Part shown: positions 16,879 to 24,472 of the stretch, piece after piece
Numbering within the stretch: position 1 is the first letter of the stretch
Layout of the letters: every line of letters starts with the position of its first letter
From: Burkholderiales bacterium
Lineage (GTDB): Bacteria > Pseudomonadota > Gammaproteobacteria > Burkholderiales > Burkholderiaceae_C
NCBI GenBank assembly: GCA_025358485.1
Contig: JANYJJ010000166.1
Span: forward strand, 1 to 50,431
Direction of reading: 5' to 3'
DNA: 50,431 bases
The notes under the pieces: generated by a model
Database searches by the model: none
What the model was told of the DNA's origin: nothing
Seen by the model: only the letters and a program-made list of their open reading frames with translations
Translations under genes and position numbers: made by a program

Positions 16879-17849
16879 TGAGTGCAGCTTCGGGTTCAGA
16901 CATCAGCCAGCGCAGCCGCATTGCGTGGGGCGTCGGGCTGTTGGTGTTGCTGGCCGCGCCTTTCATCGGCCTGTACCCCGTCTTCATGATGAAGGCGCTG
17001 TGCTTTGCGATTTTTGCCTGCGCCTTCAACTTGCTGTTGGGCTACACCGGTTTGCTGTCTTTCGGCCACGCTGCGTATTTGGGCGCGGCAGCTTACGCCA
17101 CCGGTTGGTTGGTGCGCTCAGCCGGTTGGTCGCCTGAACTGGGCGTGTTGGCAGGCACCGCTGTGGCCGCTTTGTTGGGTTTGGCGGTTGGCTTGATCGC
17201 CATCCGCCGCCAAGGCATTTACTTTGCGATGGTCACGCTGGCCATGGCACAGATGATTTACTTTGTGTTCTTACAGGCACCCTTCACTGGCGGTGTAGAC
17301 GGCCTGCAAGGCGTGCCGCGCGGTAAGTTGTTTGGCCTGATTTCACTGGCCAACGACACCGTGCTTTATTACGTGGTGCTGGCGGTGTTTGTGGCAGTTT
17401 TTTTGTTCATCATCCGCATCGTGCATTCGCCTTACGGCCAAGTGCTGAAAGCCATTCGCGAGAACGAACCTCGGGCCGTCTCACTGGGCTACGACGTAGA
17501 CCGCTACAAGTTGCTGGCCTTTGTGTTGTCCACCGCGCTGGCGGGTTTGGCGGGCTCGATGAAAACCTTGGTGCTGGGGTTTGCCACGCTCTCAGACGCG
17601 CATTGGTCGCTGTCGGGCGAGGTGGTGTTGATGACGCTGCTCGGCGGCATGGGCACCTTCGCCGGGCCGGTGCTCGGGGCTTTCACCATCATCGGTTTGC
17701 AAAACTTCTTGGCCGACCAAGTCGGTGCCTGGATCAACGTCATCATCGGCGCAATTTTTGTGATTTGCGTGGTGGCGTTCAGGCGCGGCTTCATCGGCGA
17801 GTTGTTGGCGTGGCAACAGCGCCGTCAAGCCAAAGAGAGCGCAAAGTAG
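16878..17849 (+). CDS. livM: HAAT-family ABC transporter permease (LivM-like)
   Basis: The second permease, 323 residues, with about nine hydrophobic segments. FNLLLGYTGLLSFGHAAYLG and the coupling loop YGQVLKAIRENEPRAVSLGYD are classical LivM motifs. The ATG at 16878 overlaps the livH stop; a GTG three bases earlier is less likely. It completes the five-gene importer. The gene ends with a basic tail, and a 64-base gap separates it from the next small gene. Confidence 0.93.
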   Translation: MSAASGSDISQRSRIAWGVGLLVLLAAPFIGLYPVFMMKALCFAIFACAFNLLLGYTGLLSFGHAAYLGAAAYATGWLVRSAGWSPELGVLAGTAVAALLGLAVGLIAIRRQGIYFAMVTLAMAQMIYFVFLQAPFTGGVDGLQGVPRGKLFGLISLANDTVLYYVVLAVFVAVFLFIIRIVHSPYGQVLKAIRENEPRAVSLGYDVDRYKLLAFVLSTALAGLAGSMKTLVLGFATLSDAHWSLSGEVVLMTLLGGMGTFAGPVLGAFTIIGLQNFLADQVGAWINVIIGAIFVICVVAFRRGFIGELLAWQQRRQAKESAK

Positions 17850-17913
17850 AAGCTCTTAAACTGCGCGCTCCTTCACCGCAAACAACCGCCCTTCGGTTGG
17901 AAAGAATCAGAGC

Positions 17914-18318
17914 ATGAGCATCAAGCGCCTCACCAAAGAAGACATCCGCAATGCGTCGGGCACCTTCAACCCCACCGGCCATATCGTTGCTGCGTTCACC
18001 AACGATGCGATTGCGGCGAATGCGGCCGCCACGTTGCACACCCAAGGTTTCAAAGCCGAAGACATCTTGAGCTACACCTCGGCCGAGGTGCTCAAGCGCC
18101 TGCGCGAAATGGTGGCAGGTGCCAGCGAGGCCGCTGGTTTTGGTTACGAGATCACCTTGATGCGCCGCTATTTGAAGCTGGCCGAAGACGGAGCAGGCTG
18201 GCTCATCATTTATTCGCCAGAAGACGACAGCACCGAGAAAGTCACCACGGTTGCCACCCGCTTGAAAGCCCTGTGCGCCGTGCACTACGGCCGCTTGGTG
18301 AACGAAGACTTGGTCTGA
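17914..18318 (+). CDS. Conserved hypothetical soluble protein
   Basis: A 134-residue protein with no signal or membrane segment. The middle (GHIVAAFTNDAIAANAAATL and then GFKAEDILSYTS) has the look of a small alpha/beta sensor-like domain similar in feel to YflT-type stress proteins. I cannot assign the family. A GGAAAG ribosome site lies about 10 bases before the ATG. It follows the HAAT operon in the same direction and may be read through from it. A possible stem-loop terminator follows, then the convergent ruvB. Confidence 0.7.
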   Translation: MSIKRLTKEDIRNASGTFNPTGHIVAAFTNDAIAANAAATLHTQGFKAEDILSYTSAEVLKRLREMVAGASEAAGFGYEITLMRRYLKLAEDGAGWLIIYSPEDDSTEKVTTVATRLKALCAVHYGRLVNEDLV

Positions 18319-18330
18319 GCGTTCAGCGCT

Positions 18331-18378
18331 TGTTGAACTTGTTTCCAGCGCGTGTTCAGCGCGTGTTCAACACTTTTT
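18331..18378 (+). terminator. Possible terminator after 17914-18318
   Basis: TGTTGAAC (18331-18338) pairs with GTTCAACA (18365-18372), followed by CTTTTTC. The loop of 26 bases is long, so this is a weak candidate. It would end plus-strand transcription before convergent ruvB. Confidence 0.35.
18346..18367. repeat. Perfect 11-base tandem duplication
   Basis: CAGCGCGTGTT occurs twice head-to-tail (18346-18356 and 18357-18367) in the short convergent gap before the ruvB stop, inside the loop of the possible terminator. Confidence 0.7.
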
Positions 18379-19433
18379 CAAGCCTCAAACAAGTCAGAGT
18401 CCCCAACCTGCGGCGGCGTCACACCCAAGTGCCTGAAAGCCGCCGCCGTCGCAATGCGACCACGCGGCGTGCGCTGCAAGTAGCCTTGCTGGATCAAATA
18501 AGGCTCGATCACGTCCTCGATCGTGTCGCGCTCTTCGCCGATGGCCGCGGCCACGTTGTCTAGTCCGACGGGCCCGCCGTTGAAGCGGTGCACCACGGCT
18601 TCCAGCAACTTGCGGTCCATCACGTCCAGGCCCTGCGCATCGACATCTAACATCTTCAGCGCTTTGTCGGCCATGGCTTTGGTGATGCGGCCGCTGGCCT
18701 TCACGTCCACATAATCGCGCACGCGGCGCAGCAAGCGGTTGGCAATGCGCGGCGTGCCGCGAGAACGCCGCGCAATCTCAAACGCACCTTCGCCGTCGGT
18801 GGGCACATTCAGCAAACCGGCCGAGCGGTTGACGATGCGCGCCAACTCTTCAGGCGTGTAGAACTCCAAGCGCGCGACGATGCCAAAGCGGTCGCGCAGC
18901 GGGTTGGTCAGCATGCCCGCGCGCGTGGTGGCCCCGATGAGCGTGAAGGGCTGCAAATCCAGCTTGATCGACCGCGCCGCCGGGCCTTCGCCGATCATGA
19001 TGTCGATCTGGTAGTCCTCCAGCGCGGGGTACAAAATTTCTTCGACCACGGGGCTCAAGCGGTGGATTTCGTCGATGAACAGCACATCGTTTTTTTCCAA
19101 ATTGGTGAGGATGGCCGCCAGGTCTTTTGGCTTCTCCAGCACTGGCCCCGACGTCGAGCGCAGGTTCACGCCCAGCTCATTGGCAATGATGTGGCTGAGC
19201 GTGGTTTTGCCCAGGCCGGGCGGGCCAAACAGCAGCACGTGGTCCATGGCCTCAGACCGCATCTTGGCCGCGCCTATGAAAATTTCTAACTGCTCACGCG
19301 CCTTGCTTTGACCCACATAGTCAGCCATGCCCTTGGGGCGCAAAGCGCGCTCAATCGCCTCTTCCTTCGGCGAGCTGGGCGCGGCGCTGAGCACACGCGG
19401 CGGCGCTTGGAAATCGTCGGTTTGGATGGTCAT
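18378..19433 (-). CDS. ruvB: Holliday junction branch migration ATPase RuvB
   Basis: The motor of the RuvAB complex, which drives branch migration during recombination and repair. 351 residues. AAA+ features: Walker [10 protein letters not shown] (70-78), Walker [13 protein letters not shown], sensor region [18 protein letters not shown], and a winged-helix C-terminus ending in [20 protein letters not shown]. All key residues are present. It usually lies next to ruvA. Here ruvA is on the same strand about 3.6 kb upstream, with a plus-strand copper-gene set in between, so ruvB must have its own promoter in the gap shared with the DUF2946 gene. Confidence 0.97.
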   Translation of the reverse strand: MTIQTDDFQAPPRVLSAAPSSPKEEAIERALRPKGMADYVGQSKAREQLEIFIGAAKMRSEAMDHVLLFGPPGLGKTTLSHIIANELGVNLRSTSGPVLEKPKDLAAILTNLEKNDVLFIDEIHRLSPVVEEILYPALEDYQIDIMIGEGPAARSIKLDLQPFTLIGATTRAGMLTNPLRDRFGIVARLEFYTPEELARIVNRSAGLLNVPTDGEGAFEIARRSRGTPRIANRLLRRVRDYVDVKASGRITKAMADKALKMLDVDAQGLDVMDRKLLEAVVHRFNGGPVGLDNVAAAIGEERDTIEDVIEPYLIQQGYLQRTPRGRIATAAAFRHLGVTPPQVGDSDLFEA

Positions 19434-19542
19434 GCGCGATTATCGTTTGCCACCAAACGCGCCCAAAGCGTGGCTGAACTGCACTCGAATGCCCTCGCAC
19501 ATTGACATCAGCGGCTGCTGGCGCTTTGGCATACTCGCGACC

Positions 19543-19974
19543 GTGAACACCCCGCAACTCAAACCTTTCACACGCCGCCGCTGGGCGCTGTGGCTGTTTG
19601 CCGCAGCGCTGTTGTTGAAGGCCGCCATGCCCATGTTGGCCAGCGCTTCGGCGCAGCAGCAGGGCAAGACTTTGGTGGAGGTGTGCACGGCGTACGGCGT
19701 GGCCACGGTGGCGCTGAACGCCCACGGCGACTTGACGCCGCAACCGCAACCGCAACCTCAGCCTCAGCCGCACGCAGCGGCCAACCACGGCGGCGATCAC
19801 TGCGCCTTGTCTGGCTTGTTGGCAATGGCCTTCGAGGCACCTACCGACGCGCTGTCTGGCGCCTGCGTGGCGGGTGGTGGTGGCGGGCTTGCGATTGGCT
19901 CGCTGGTGACCACGCCCGATGCCTGCGCTGTTTGGGCCACACGCCTGCACCACGCTCCGCCCGCACTGACCTGA
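19543..19974 (+). CDS. DUF2946 family protein, copper-gene neighbour
   Basis: A small exported or membrane-anchored protein of about 143 residues: a basic start (TRRRWALWLFAAALLLK) with one hydrophobic helix, a Pro-Gln repeat, and HGGDHCALSGLL near the middle. This layout (N-terminal signal anchor, His/Cys motif AANHGGDHC) matches DUF2946, a family often placed beside copper-responsive TonB receptors. The start is uncertain: GTG 19543 gives MNTPQLKPF, while ATG 19489 gives 18 more residues. It leads the three-gene plus-strand set with the TonB receptor and PCu(A)C chaperone. The His/Cys cluster could bind copper (inference). Confidence 0.7.
   Translation: MNTPQLKPFTRRRWALWLFAAALLLKAAMPMLASASAQQQGKTLVEVCTAYGVATVALNAHGDLTPQPQPQPQPQPHAAANHGGDHCALSGLLAMAFEAPTDALSGACVAGGGGGLAIGSLVTTPDACAVWATRLHHAPPALT
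19741..19770 (+). repeat. Six-base tandem repeat encoding Pro-Gln
   Basis: CAACCG/CAACCT/CAGCCT units repeat five times and encode alternating Gln and Pro inside the DUF2946 protein. Unit changes would preserve the frame. Confidence 0.7.
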
Positions 19975-20077
19975 ACCTCAGCCGTCGCTGCGCCGCAACC
20001 GCCCACTGGCGAGATGCCGCGCGGCTTGTTGACTGGCCGCTGACGTGTTCGCACCTCAGCGGTGTTCAGGAGAAATC

Positions 20078-22453
20078 ATGTTGTTTTCCGCCTGTTTGGC
20101 AACGGCCGCGCGCGCGTCGCGATGGCTCTTCACTGTGGCTTGCACGGCCACCTGCACATTCTGCTTGGCGCAGACAGCGCCTGAACCCAACCCCACGCGG
20201 CTAGACCGCGTTACCGTCATCGGAACGCGGCCGTCGTCCTTGCCCACTGAAATTCCCACCACGTTGATGTCGTTGACAGGCGCCGACATCGCACAAACCA
20301 TCAATGCGGTGGACGCAGAAGACGCGCTCAAGTACCTGCCCAGCTTGAATGTGCGCAAGCGTTACCTGGGTGACCACGACCACGCGGTGCTTGCCACACG
20401 GGCATCGGGCACCGGCAACAGCGCGCGTTCGTTGGTGTTTGCCGACGGTGTTTTGTTGTCCAACTTGCTGGGCAACGGCGCGACCTACACGCCGCGATGG
20501 GGCCTGGTGACGCCCGAAGAAATTGAGCGCGTGGACGTGTTGTACGGCCCGTTTTCGGCGGCGTATTCCGGCAACTCTGCCGGTGCCGTGGTCGACTACA
20601 TCACCCGCATGCCCACACGCTTTGAAGCGCACGCCAAATTGCAAGCCTTCAGTCAGAATTTCAAGCAATACGCCAGCGACGCGCACTACCGTGGCAGCGC
20701 TGTCAGCTTGTCGCTCGGCGACCGCGCCGACCGTGCATCGTGGTGGTTCAACTTGAATCATTTGGACAGCCAAGGCCAGCCGATTGCTTTCGCCGTCAAA
20801 CTGGCCTCGGTGGGTGTGACCAGCACCGCAGGCACGCCAGTGACGGGTGCGGTGCCCAACCTCAACCCAAAAAATGAGCCTTGGTTTGTAGTGGGTGAAA
20901 CCAACCAAACCCACACAGTGCAAGACCACGCCAAGTTCAAATTTGCCCTCGAGCTGACGCCCAGCCTGCGCGCCACTTACAGCCTCGGCTGGTGGCGCAA
21001 TCAGGTGACACGCAGCGCCGGAACTTACCTGACTGATGCGGGTGGTACCGCGGTGTGGGCAGGCGATGTGAACATCGGCGGACGCAAGTACACGCTGGCA
21101 CCCAACGACTTCAGCTTGAGCCAGGGCGCGCTGGAGCACCTTGCCCACGGCTTCAGCCTGAAAAGCAACACCGGTGGCAGGTGGGACTGGGAAGCCGCAG
21201 CCAGCGTGTACGACTACAGCCAAGACGAAGTCCGCACCCCCCTGAACGCCCTGCCGGGTGCCAGCACAGGCGGCAAAGGTCGGCTGACAAATTTGAGCGG
21301 CACGGGTTGGAACACCTTGGCCTTGAAGGGCATCTGGCGAACTGATGGATCTGACCGACCTGGCGGATCGGGTGAGGGCGAAGACGCAAACGGCGATCAC
21401 GCCGGCCACACCGTCGAAGTCGGCCTGCAGCGCGACGCCTTCAAGCTGCGAACGCTGGTGTCGGACACCGCCGACTGGCTGCATAGCACCAGTGGCGATC
21501 GTTTTTCGGCCTTCAACGGCAACACCACGCTGACCAGTTTCTGGGCGCAAGACGCGTGGCGCATGCACCCGCAGTGGAAAGCCGTGCTGGGCGCTCGGGC
21601 CGAACATTGGCGCGCCTACAACGGCAGCATTGCCGACAATTCCGCCAACGCCGCAAAGGCATTAGGCGAACGTGCGCAGACACACTTGTCGCCCAAAGCA
21701 GCGCTGTCGTTTGCGGCCACGCCAATTTGGACCTTGCAAGCCTCGGTGGGGCGTGCCGTGCGCATGCCCACAGTCGCCGAGTTGTACCAAGGCAGCATCG
21801 CAGCGAATGCGTTGGTCAACAACGACCCGAACTTGAAGCCCGAAAAGTCGTGGACGACCGAGTGGACGGCACAGCGCAGTTTTGAGGCTGGGGCAAGTTC
21901 TGGCCATGTGCGCGCCACCCTGTTTCATGAACGCACTGCCGATGCTTTGTATTCGCAGACCAATGTCAGCGTCACACCCAACGTCACCAACATTCAAAAC
22001 ATCGATGCGGTGCGCACCACGGGCTTAGAGATGGCATTGCAGTGGACTGACGTGGCAACCAAGGGTCTTGACATCAACAGCAGCCTGACCTTCGCCGACT
22101 CGAAAATCACCCGCAACGACAAATTCCCTGCGAGCGTGGGCATGTGGCAACCGCGCGTGCCGCGCTGGCGCGCCAACTTGCTGGTCAGCCACAAGCCCAG
22201 CGAACTCTGGAGCGTGAGCGGCGGCATGCGCTTCAGCGGCAAACAGTACGGCACCTTGGACAACACCGACCCGAATGGGGCCACTTACACAGGCGTCAGC
22301 AACTTCCTGGTGGCCGATGTGCGGGCGACCTACCGCATCACCAAGGCGTGGTCGCTTGCTGGCGGCATCGACAATTTGAACAACGCGCGCTACTGGGCAT
22401 TTCATCCTTACCCACAGCGCACTTTGTATGCCGAACTTCGATTCGATTTGTGA
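20078..22453 (+). CDS. TonB-dependent outer-membrane receptor, probably copper
   Basis: A 791-residue TonB-dependent receptor. An AGGAG site precedes the ATG at 20078. The signal peptide ends near LAQ (about residue 32), and a TonB-box-like RVTVIGTR lies at 44-51. The plug domain (about 55-175) includes TPEEIERVDVLYGPFSAAYS and NSAGAVVDYITR, and a long beta-barrel ends in TLYAELRFDL. It imports a scarce substrate across the outer membrane using TonB energy. Copper is inferred from the neighbours: a DUF2946 protein before and a PCu(A)C chaperone directly after, the set found with OprC/NosA-type copper receptors. The receptor sequence itself does not prove the metal. The last residue is Leu rather than the usual Phe. 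Confidence 0.9.
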   Translation: MLFSACLATAARASRWLFTVACTATCTFCLAQTAPEPNPTRLDRVTVIGTRPSSLPTEIPTTLMSLTGADIAQTINAVDAEDALKYLPSLNVRKRYLGDHDHAVLATRASGTGNSARSLVFADGVLLSNLLGNGATYTPRWGLVTPEEIERVDVLYGPFSAAYSGNSAGAVVDYITRMPTRFEAHAKLQAFSQNFKQYASDAHYRGSAVSLSLGDRADRASWWFNLNHLDSQGQPIAFAVKLASVGVTSTAGTPVTGAVPNLNPKNEPWFVVGETNQTHTVQDHAKFKFALELTPSLRATYSLGWWRNQVTRSAGTYLTDAGGTAVWAGDVNIGGRKYTLAPNDFSLSQGALEHLAHGFSLKSNTGGRWDWEAAASVYDYSQDEVRTPLNALPGASTGGKGRLTNLSGTGWNTLALKGIWRTDGSDRPGGSGEGEDANGDHAGHTVEVGLQRDAFKLRTLVSDTADWLHSTSGDRFSAFNGNTTLTSFWAQDAWRMHPQWKAVLGARAEHWRAYNGSIADNSANAAKALGERAQTHLSPKAALSFAATPIWTLQASVGRAVRMPTVAELYQGSIAANALVNNDPNLKPEKSWTTEWTAQRSFEAGASSGHVRATLFHERTADALYSQTNVSVTPNVTNIQNIDAVRTTGLEMALQWTDVATKGLDINSSLTFADSKITRNDKFPASVGMWQPRVPRWRANLLVSHKPSELWSVSGGMRFSGKQYGTLDNTDPNGATYTGVSNFLVADVRATYRITKAWSLAGGIDNLNNARYWAFHPYPQRTLYAELRFDL

Positions 22454-22551
22454 ATCGAACATCTCATTTCTTCAAGCCTGACTTTTTCAAGACCAATTTC
22501 TCCAGGCCTTTTTCCCCACGTTTTTTCTGTGCAACTCAACAAGGAAACACC

Positions 22552-23022
22552 ATGAAATTCAAATTTGCATTGACGGGTCTGGTGCTCAGCGCCTTTTGCT
22601 TTCTCGCCCACGCCCACAGCTTCAAGCTGGGCGAAATTTCCATCGGCCACCCTTATGCACGCGCCACGGCGGCAGGGCAGGCATCGGGCGGTGGATATCT
22701 GAAACTGGAAAACAAAGGGCCCGACGACAAGCTGCTGTCCGCCAGTGCTGACGTGGCGGCTTCAGTCGAGTTGCACTCGATGAGCATGGAAGGCGACGTC
22801 ATGCGCATGCGTCAGGTTGACGGCATTGCACTTCCAAAAGGTAAAACAGTGGAGCTCAAACCTGGTGCGCTTCACATCATGTTGGTCGGCTTGAAAGCAC
22901 CATTAAAAGACGGCGACAAGTTTCCACTGAAGCTGAGGTTCGAGAACGCCGGTGAGGTGATCGTCACCGTGAACGTGGAAGCCGGTGGCGGCGAGTTGAA
23001 GCACGACATGATGAAGCACTGA
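22552..23022 (+). CDS. Periplasmic copper chaperone PCu(A)C
   Basis: A 156-residue exported protein with a signal peptide (MKFKFALTGLVLSAFCF, cleavage near AHA). The PCu(A)C copper(I) site is complete: His, ten residues, Met, 21 residues, His-x-Met, spelled by HSMSMEGDVMRM and then ALHIM, with exact family spacing. The C-terminus adds HDMMKH, more possible copper ligands. The family delivers Cu(I) to the CuA or CuB site of cytochrome oxidase or serves copper uptake. An AAGGAAA site lies 8 bases before the ATG. It follows the TonB receptor by 98 bases and is convergent with ruvA. Confidence 0.93.
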   Translation: MKFKFALTGLVLSAFCFLAHAHSFKLGEISIGHPYARATAAGQASGGGYLKLENKGPDDKLLSASADVAASVELHSMSMEGDVMRMRQVDGIALPKGKTVELKPGALHIMLVGLKAPLKDGDKFPLKLRFENAGEVIVTVNVEAGGGELKHDMMKH

Positions 23023-23047
23023 AAGCTTCGGCTCACCGTTGGGAAAG

Positions 23048-23620
23048 TCAGCGTGCCAATGCCTTCAATGCCAGCTTGATGCCCTCGCTCACGCCCACAT
23101 CGGCGGGCAGGGCTTTCAAAGCGACTGCCGCCTCGCGGTCGCTGTAGCCCAACGCCAGCAGGGCTTGCAAGATGTCGCTTTGCGCGCCTTGGGTGACGCT
23201 GATGGGCGCGCTGAGTGCATCGCCCAATTTGCCTTTGAGTTCCAACAGCAAACGCTCGGCGGTTTTCTTGCCGATGCCCGGCACTTTGGTCAAGCGCACG
23301 CTGTCTTGCTGGCTCACCGCCGCCGCAAGCTCATTCACGCTGAGGCCCGACAAGATGGAAAGCGCCAGGCGCGGGCCCACGCTGGATATCTTCACCAACT
23401 TTTTGAACGTGGTGCGCTCTTCGTGCGTGAGGAAGCCAAACAGCACCTGCGCGTCTTCGCGCACCACGAAGTGGGTGAGCAGCGTCACCTTTTCGCCAAG
23501 GCCTGGCAGGTTGTAAAAGCTGCTCATGGGAACGTCTACTTCGTAGCCGACACCGTTCACATCGATGAGCACTTGCGGTGGCGATTTTTCCGCGAGCAAG
23601 CCAGTGAGTCGTCCAATCAT
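23048..23620 (-). CDS. ruvA: Holliday junction DNA-binding protein RuvA
   Basis: The 190-residue junction-binding subunit of RuvAB. It starts with the family hallmark MIGRLTG. The OB-fold region is followed by two helix-hairpin-helix motifs ([16 protein letters not shown] and [19 protein letters not shown]) and a C-terminal domain III ([20 protein letters not shown]) that contacts RuvB. A perfect stem-loop ends directly at the start codon. An in-frame ATG 66 bases upstream would add a poorly conserved tail. ruvB is on the same strand further left, separated by the copper genes. Confidence 0.96.
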   Translation of the reverse strand: MIGRLTGLLAEKSPPQVLIDVNGVGYEVDVPMSSFYNLPGLGEKVTLLTHFVVREDAQVLFGFLTHEERTTFKKLVKISSVGPRLALSILSGLSVNELAAAVSQQDSVRLTKVPGIGKKTAERLLLELKGKLGDALSAPISVTQGAQSDILQALLALGYSDREAAVALKALPADVGVSEGIKLALKALAR

Positions 23621-23637
23621 CGTCGGATTATCCGACG
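23621..23637 (-). promoter_or_regulatory. Stem-loop abutting the ruvA start codon
   Basis: CGTCGGA (23621-23627) and TCCGACG (23631-23637) form a perfect 7-base stem with a 3-base loop immediately before the ruvA ATG. It occupies the place where a Shine-Dalgarno sequence should be, and none is seen. It could be an operator or could restrict translation. It is not a CTGT-N8-ACAG LexA box. Confidence 0.5.
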
Positions 23638-23691
23638 TGGCGAGCCCGCTATGAAGCAGAAAAAAAGTGGAAATCCATTCGAGCAAAGATG

Positions 23692-23720
23692 TCGAAGGCC
23701 TTCGATACCTCAGTCCGAAC
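23692..23720. repeat. Dispersed repeat copy 1 with palindrome
   Basis: CTTCGATACCTCAG followed by TCCGAAC (23700-23720) matches copies near 46379 and 47651. It overlaps a perfect palindrome TCGAAGGCCTTCGA (23692-23705). It sits between ruvA and the NarL-type regulator gene. The family looks like a short intergenic repeat. Confidence 0.65.
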
Positions 23721-23744
23721 CGAGCTCAGGGTGCCTTTGCCAGA

Positions 23745-24398
23745 TCATCGGCGGAACAGTCCCAAACGCTGGGCTTCCAGCGCCGCTTCGGCGCGCGAGC
23801 TCACGTTGAGCTTGCGGTAAATCTGCTTCACGTAGTCGGCAATGGTGTGGCGCGACAGGTTGAGCTGAACGCCAATTTCAGGCAGTGTGTAGCCTTTGGC
23901 CACGCGCAACAGCACTTCGCTTTCGCGGTCGGTCAAGACCACATTGGGGATGTTTTGCGGGCGCTCTTGTTGGCGAGTTTGCGAGGCGAAGTGGGAGATC
24001 ACACGGCGCGCAATCGAAGGCGACAGTGGTGGCTCACCGGCGCTCATGCGCTTGAGTTGTTCAGTGATGAGTTCACGAGCTTGCTCTTTCAGCAAATAGC
24101 CAAAGGCACCGGCCTGCAGCGCAGGAAACAAGTGGTCGTCGTCGTCGTGAATGGTCACGACCACCGACTGCGCTTCGGGCTGCGTTTCACGCAGTGCGCT
24201 GACCACATCAACGCCCGAGCCGTCGGGCAAACCCAGGTCAACCAACGCCAAATCAAACTTTATGGCGGTGACCAAGGCCAGCGCATCGTGCACGCGGGCA
24301 GCTTCAGAAATGAGCGCGTCGGGGAAGACTTGCATGACCAGCACCTTCATCCAGGCACGGATTTCCGGCAGGTCTTCGAGCAACAAAATGTTCCGCAT
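23745..24398 (-). CDS. NarL/LuxR-family two-component response regulator
   Basis: A 217-residue response regulator: REC domain (1-120, phosphoacceptor Asp54 in LALVDLGLPDGSG) and a LuxR-type helix-turn-helix (about 150-207, LTDRESEVLLRVAKGYTLPEIGVQLNLSRHTIADYVKQIY split over two helices). The start is MRNILLLEDL; an ATG 12 bases upstream is possible. It lies directly downstream of a HisKA_3-type sensor kinase on the same strand, with a 74-base gap, so the two form a cognate pair. The target promoters are unknown. In the second helix, SRHTIADYVKQIYRKLNV is the expected DNA-recognition part. Confidence 0.92.
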   Translation of the reverse strand: MRNILLLEDLPEIRAWMKVLVMQVFPDALISEAARVHDALALVTAIKFDLALVDLGLPDGSGVDVVSALRETQPEAQSVVVTIHDDDDHLFPALQAGAFGYLLKEQARELITEQLKRMSAGEPPLSPSIARRVISHFASQTRQQERPQNIPNVVLTDRESEVLLRVAKGYTLPEIGVQLNLSRHTIADYVKQIYRKLNVSSRAEAALEAQRLGLFRR

Positions 24399-24472
24399 GG
24401 CAGCACCCACAGAGCAGCGCAGAAGAGCGCCTTTTTGACTCTAACGCGCGCTGGTTTGGGGGAAAGCTCAAA

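Noticed and set aside
20201-21607. A 468-codon open frame opposite the TonB receptor
   Set aside because: Composition is that of an antisense shadow and it has no signal peptide or known motif.
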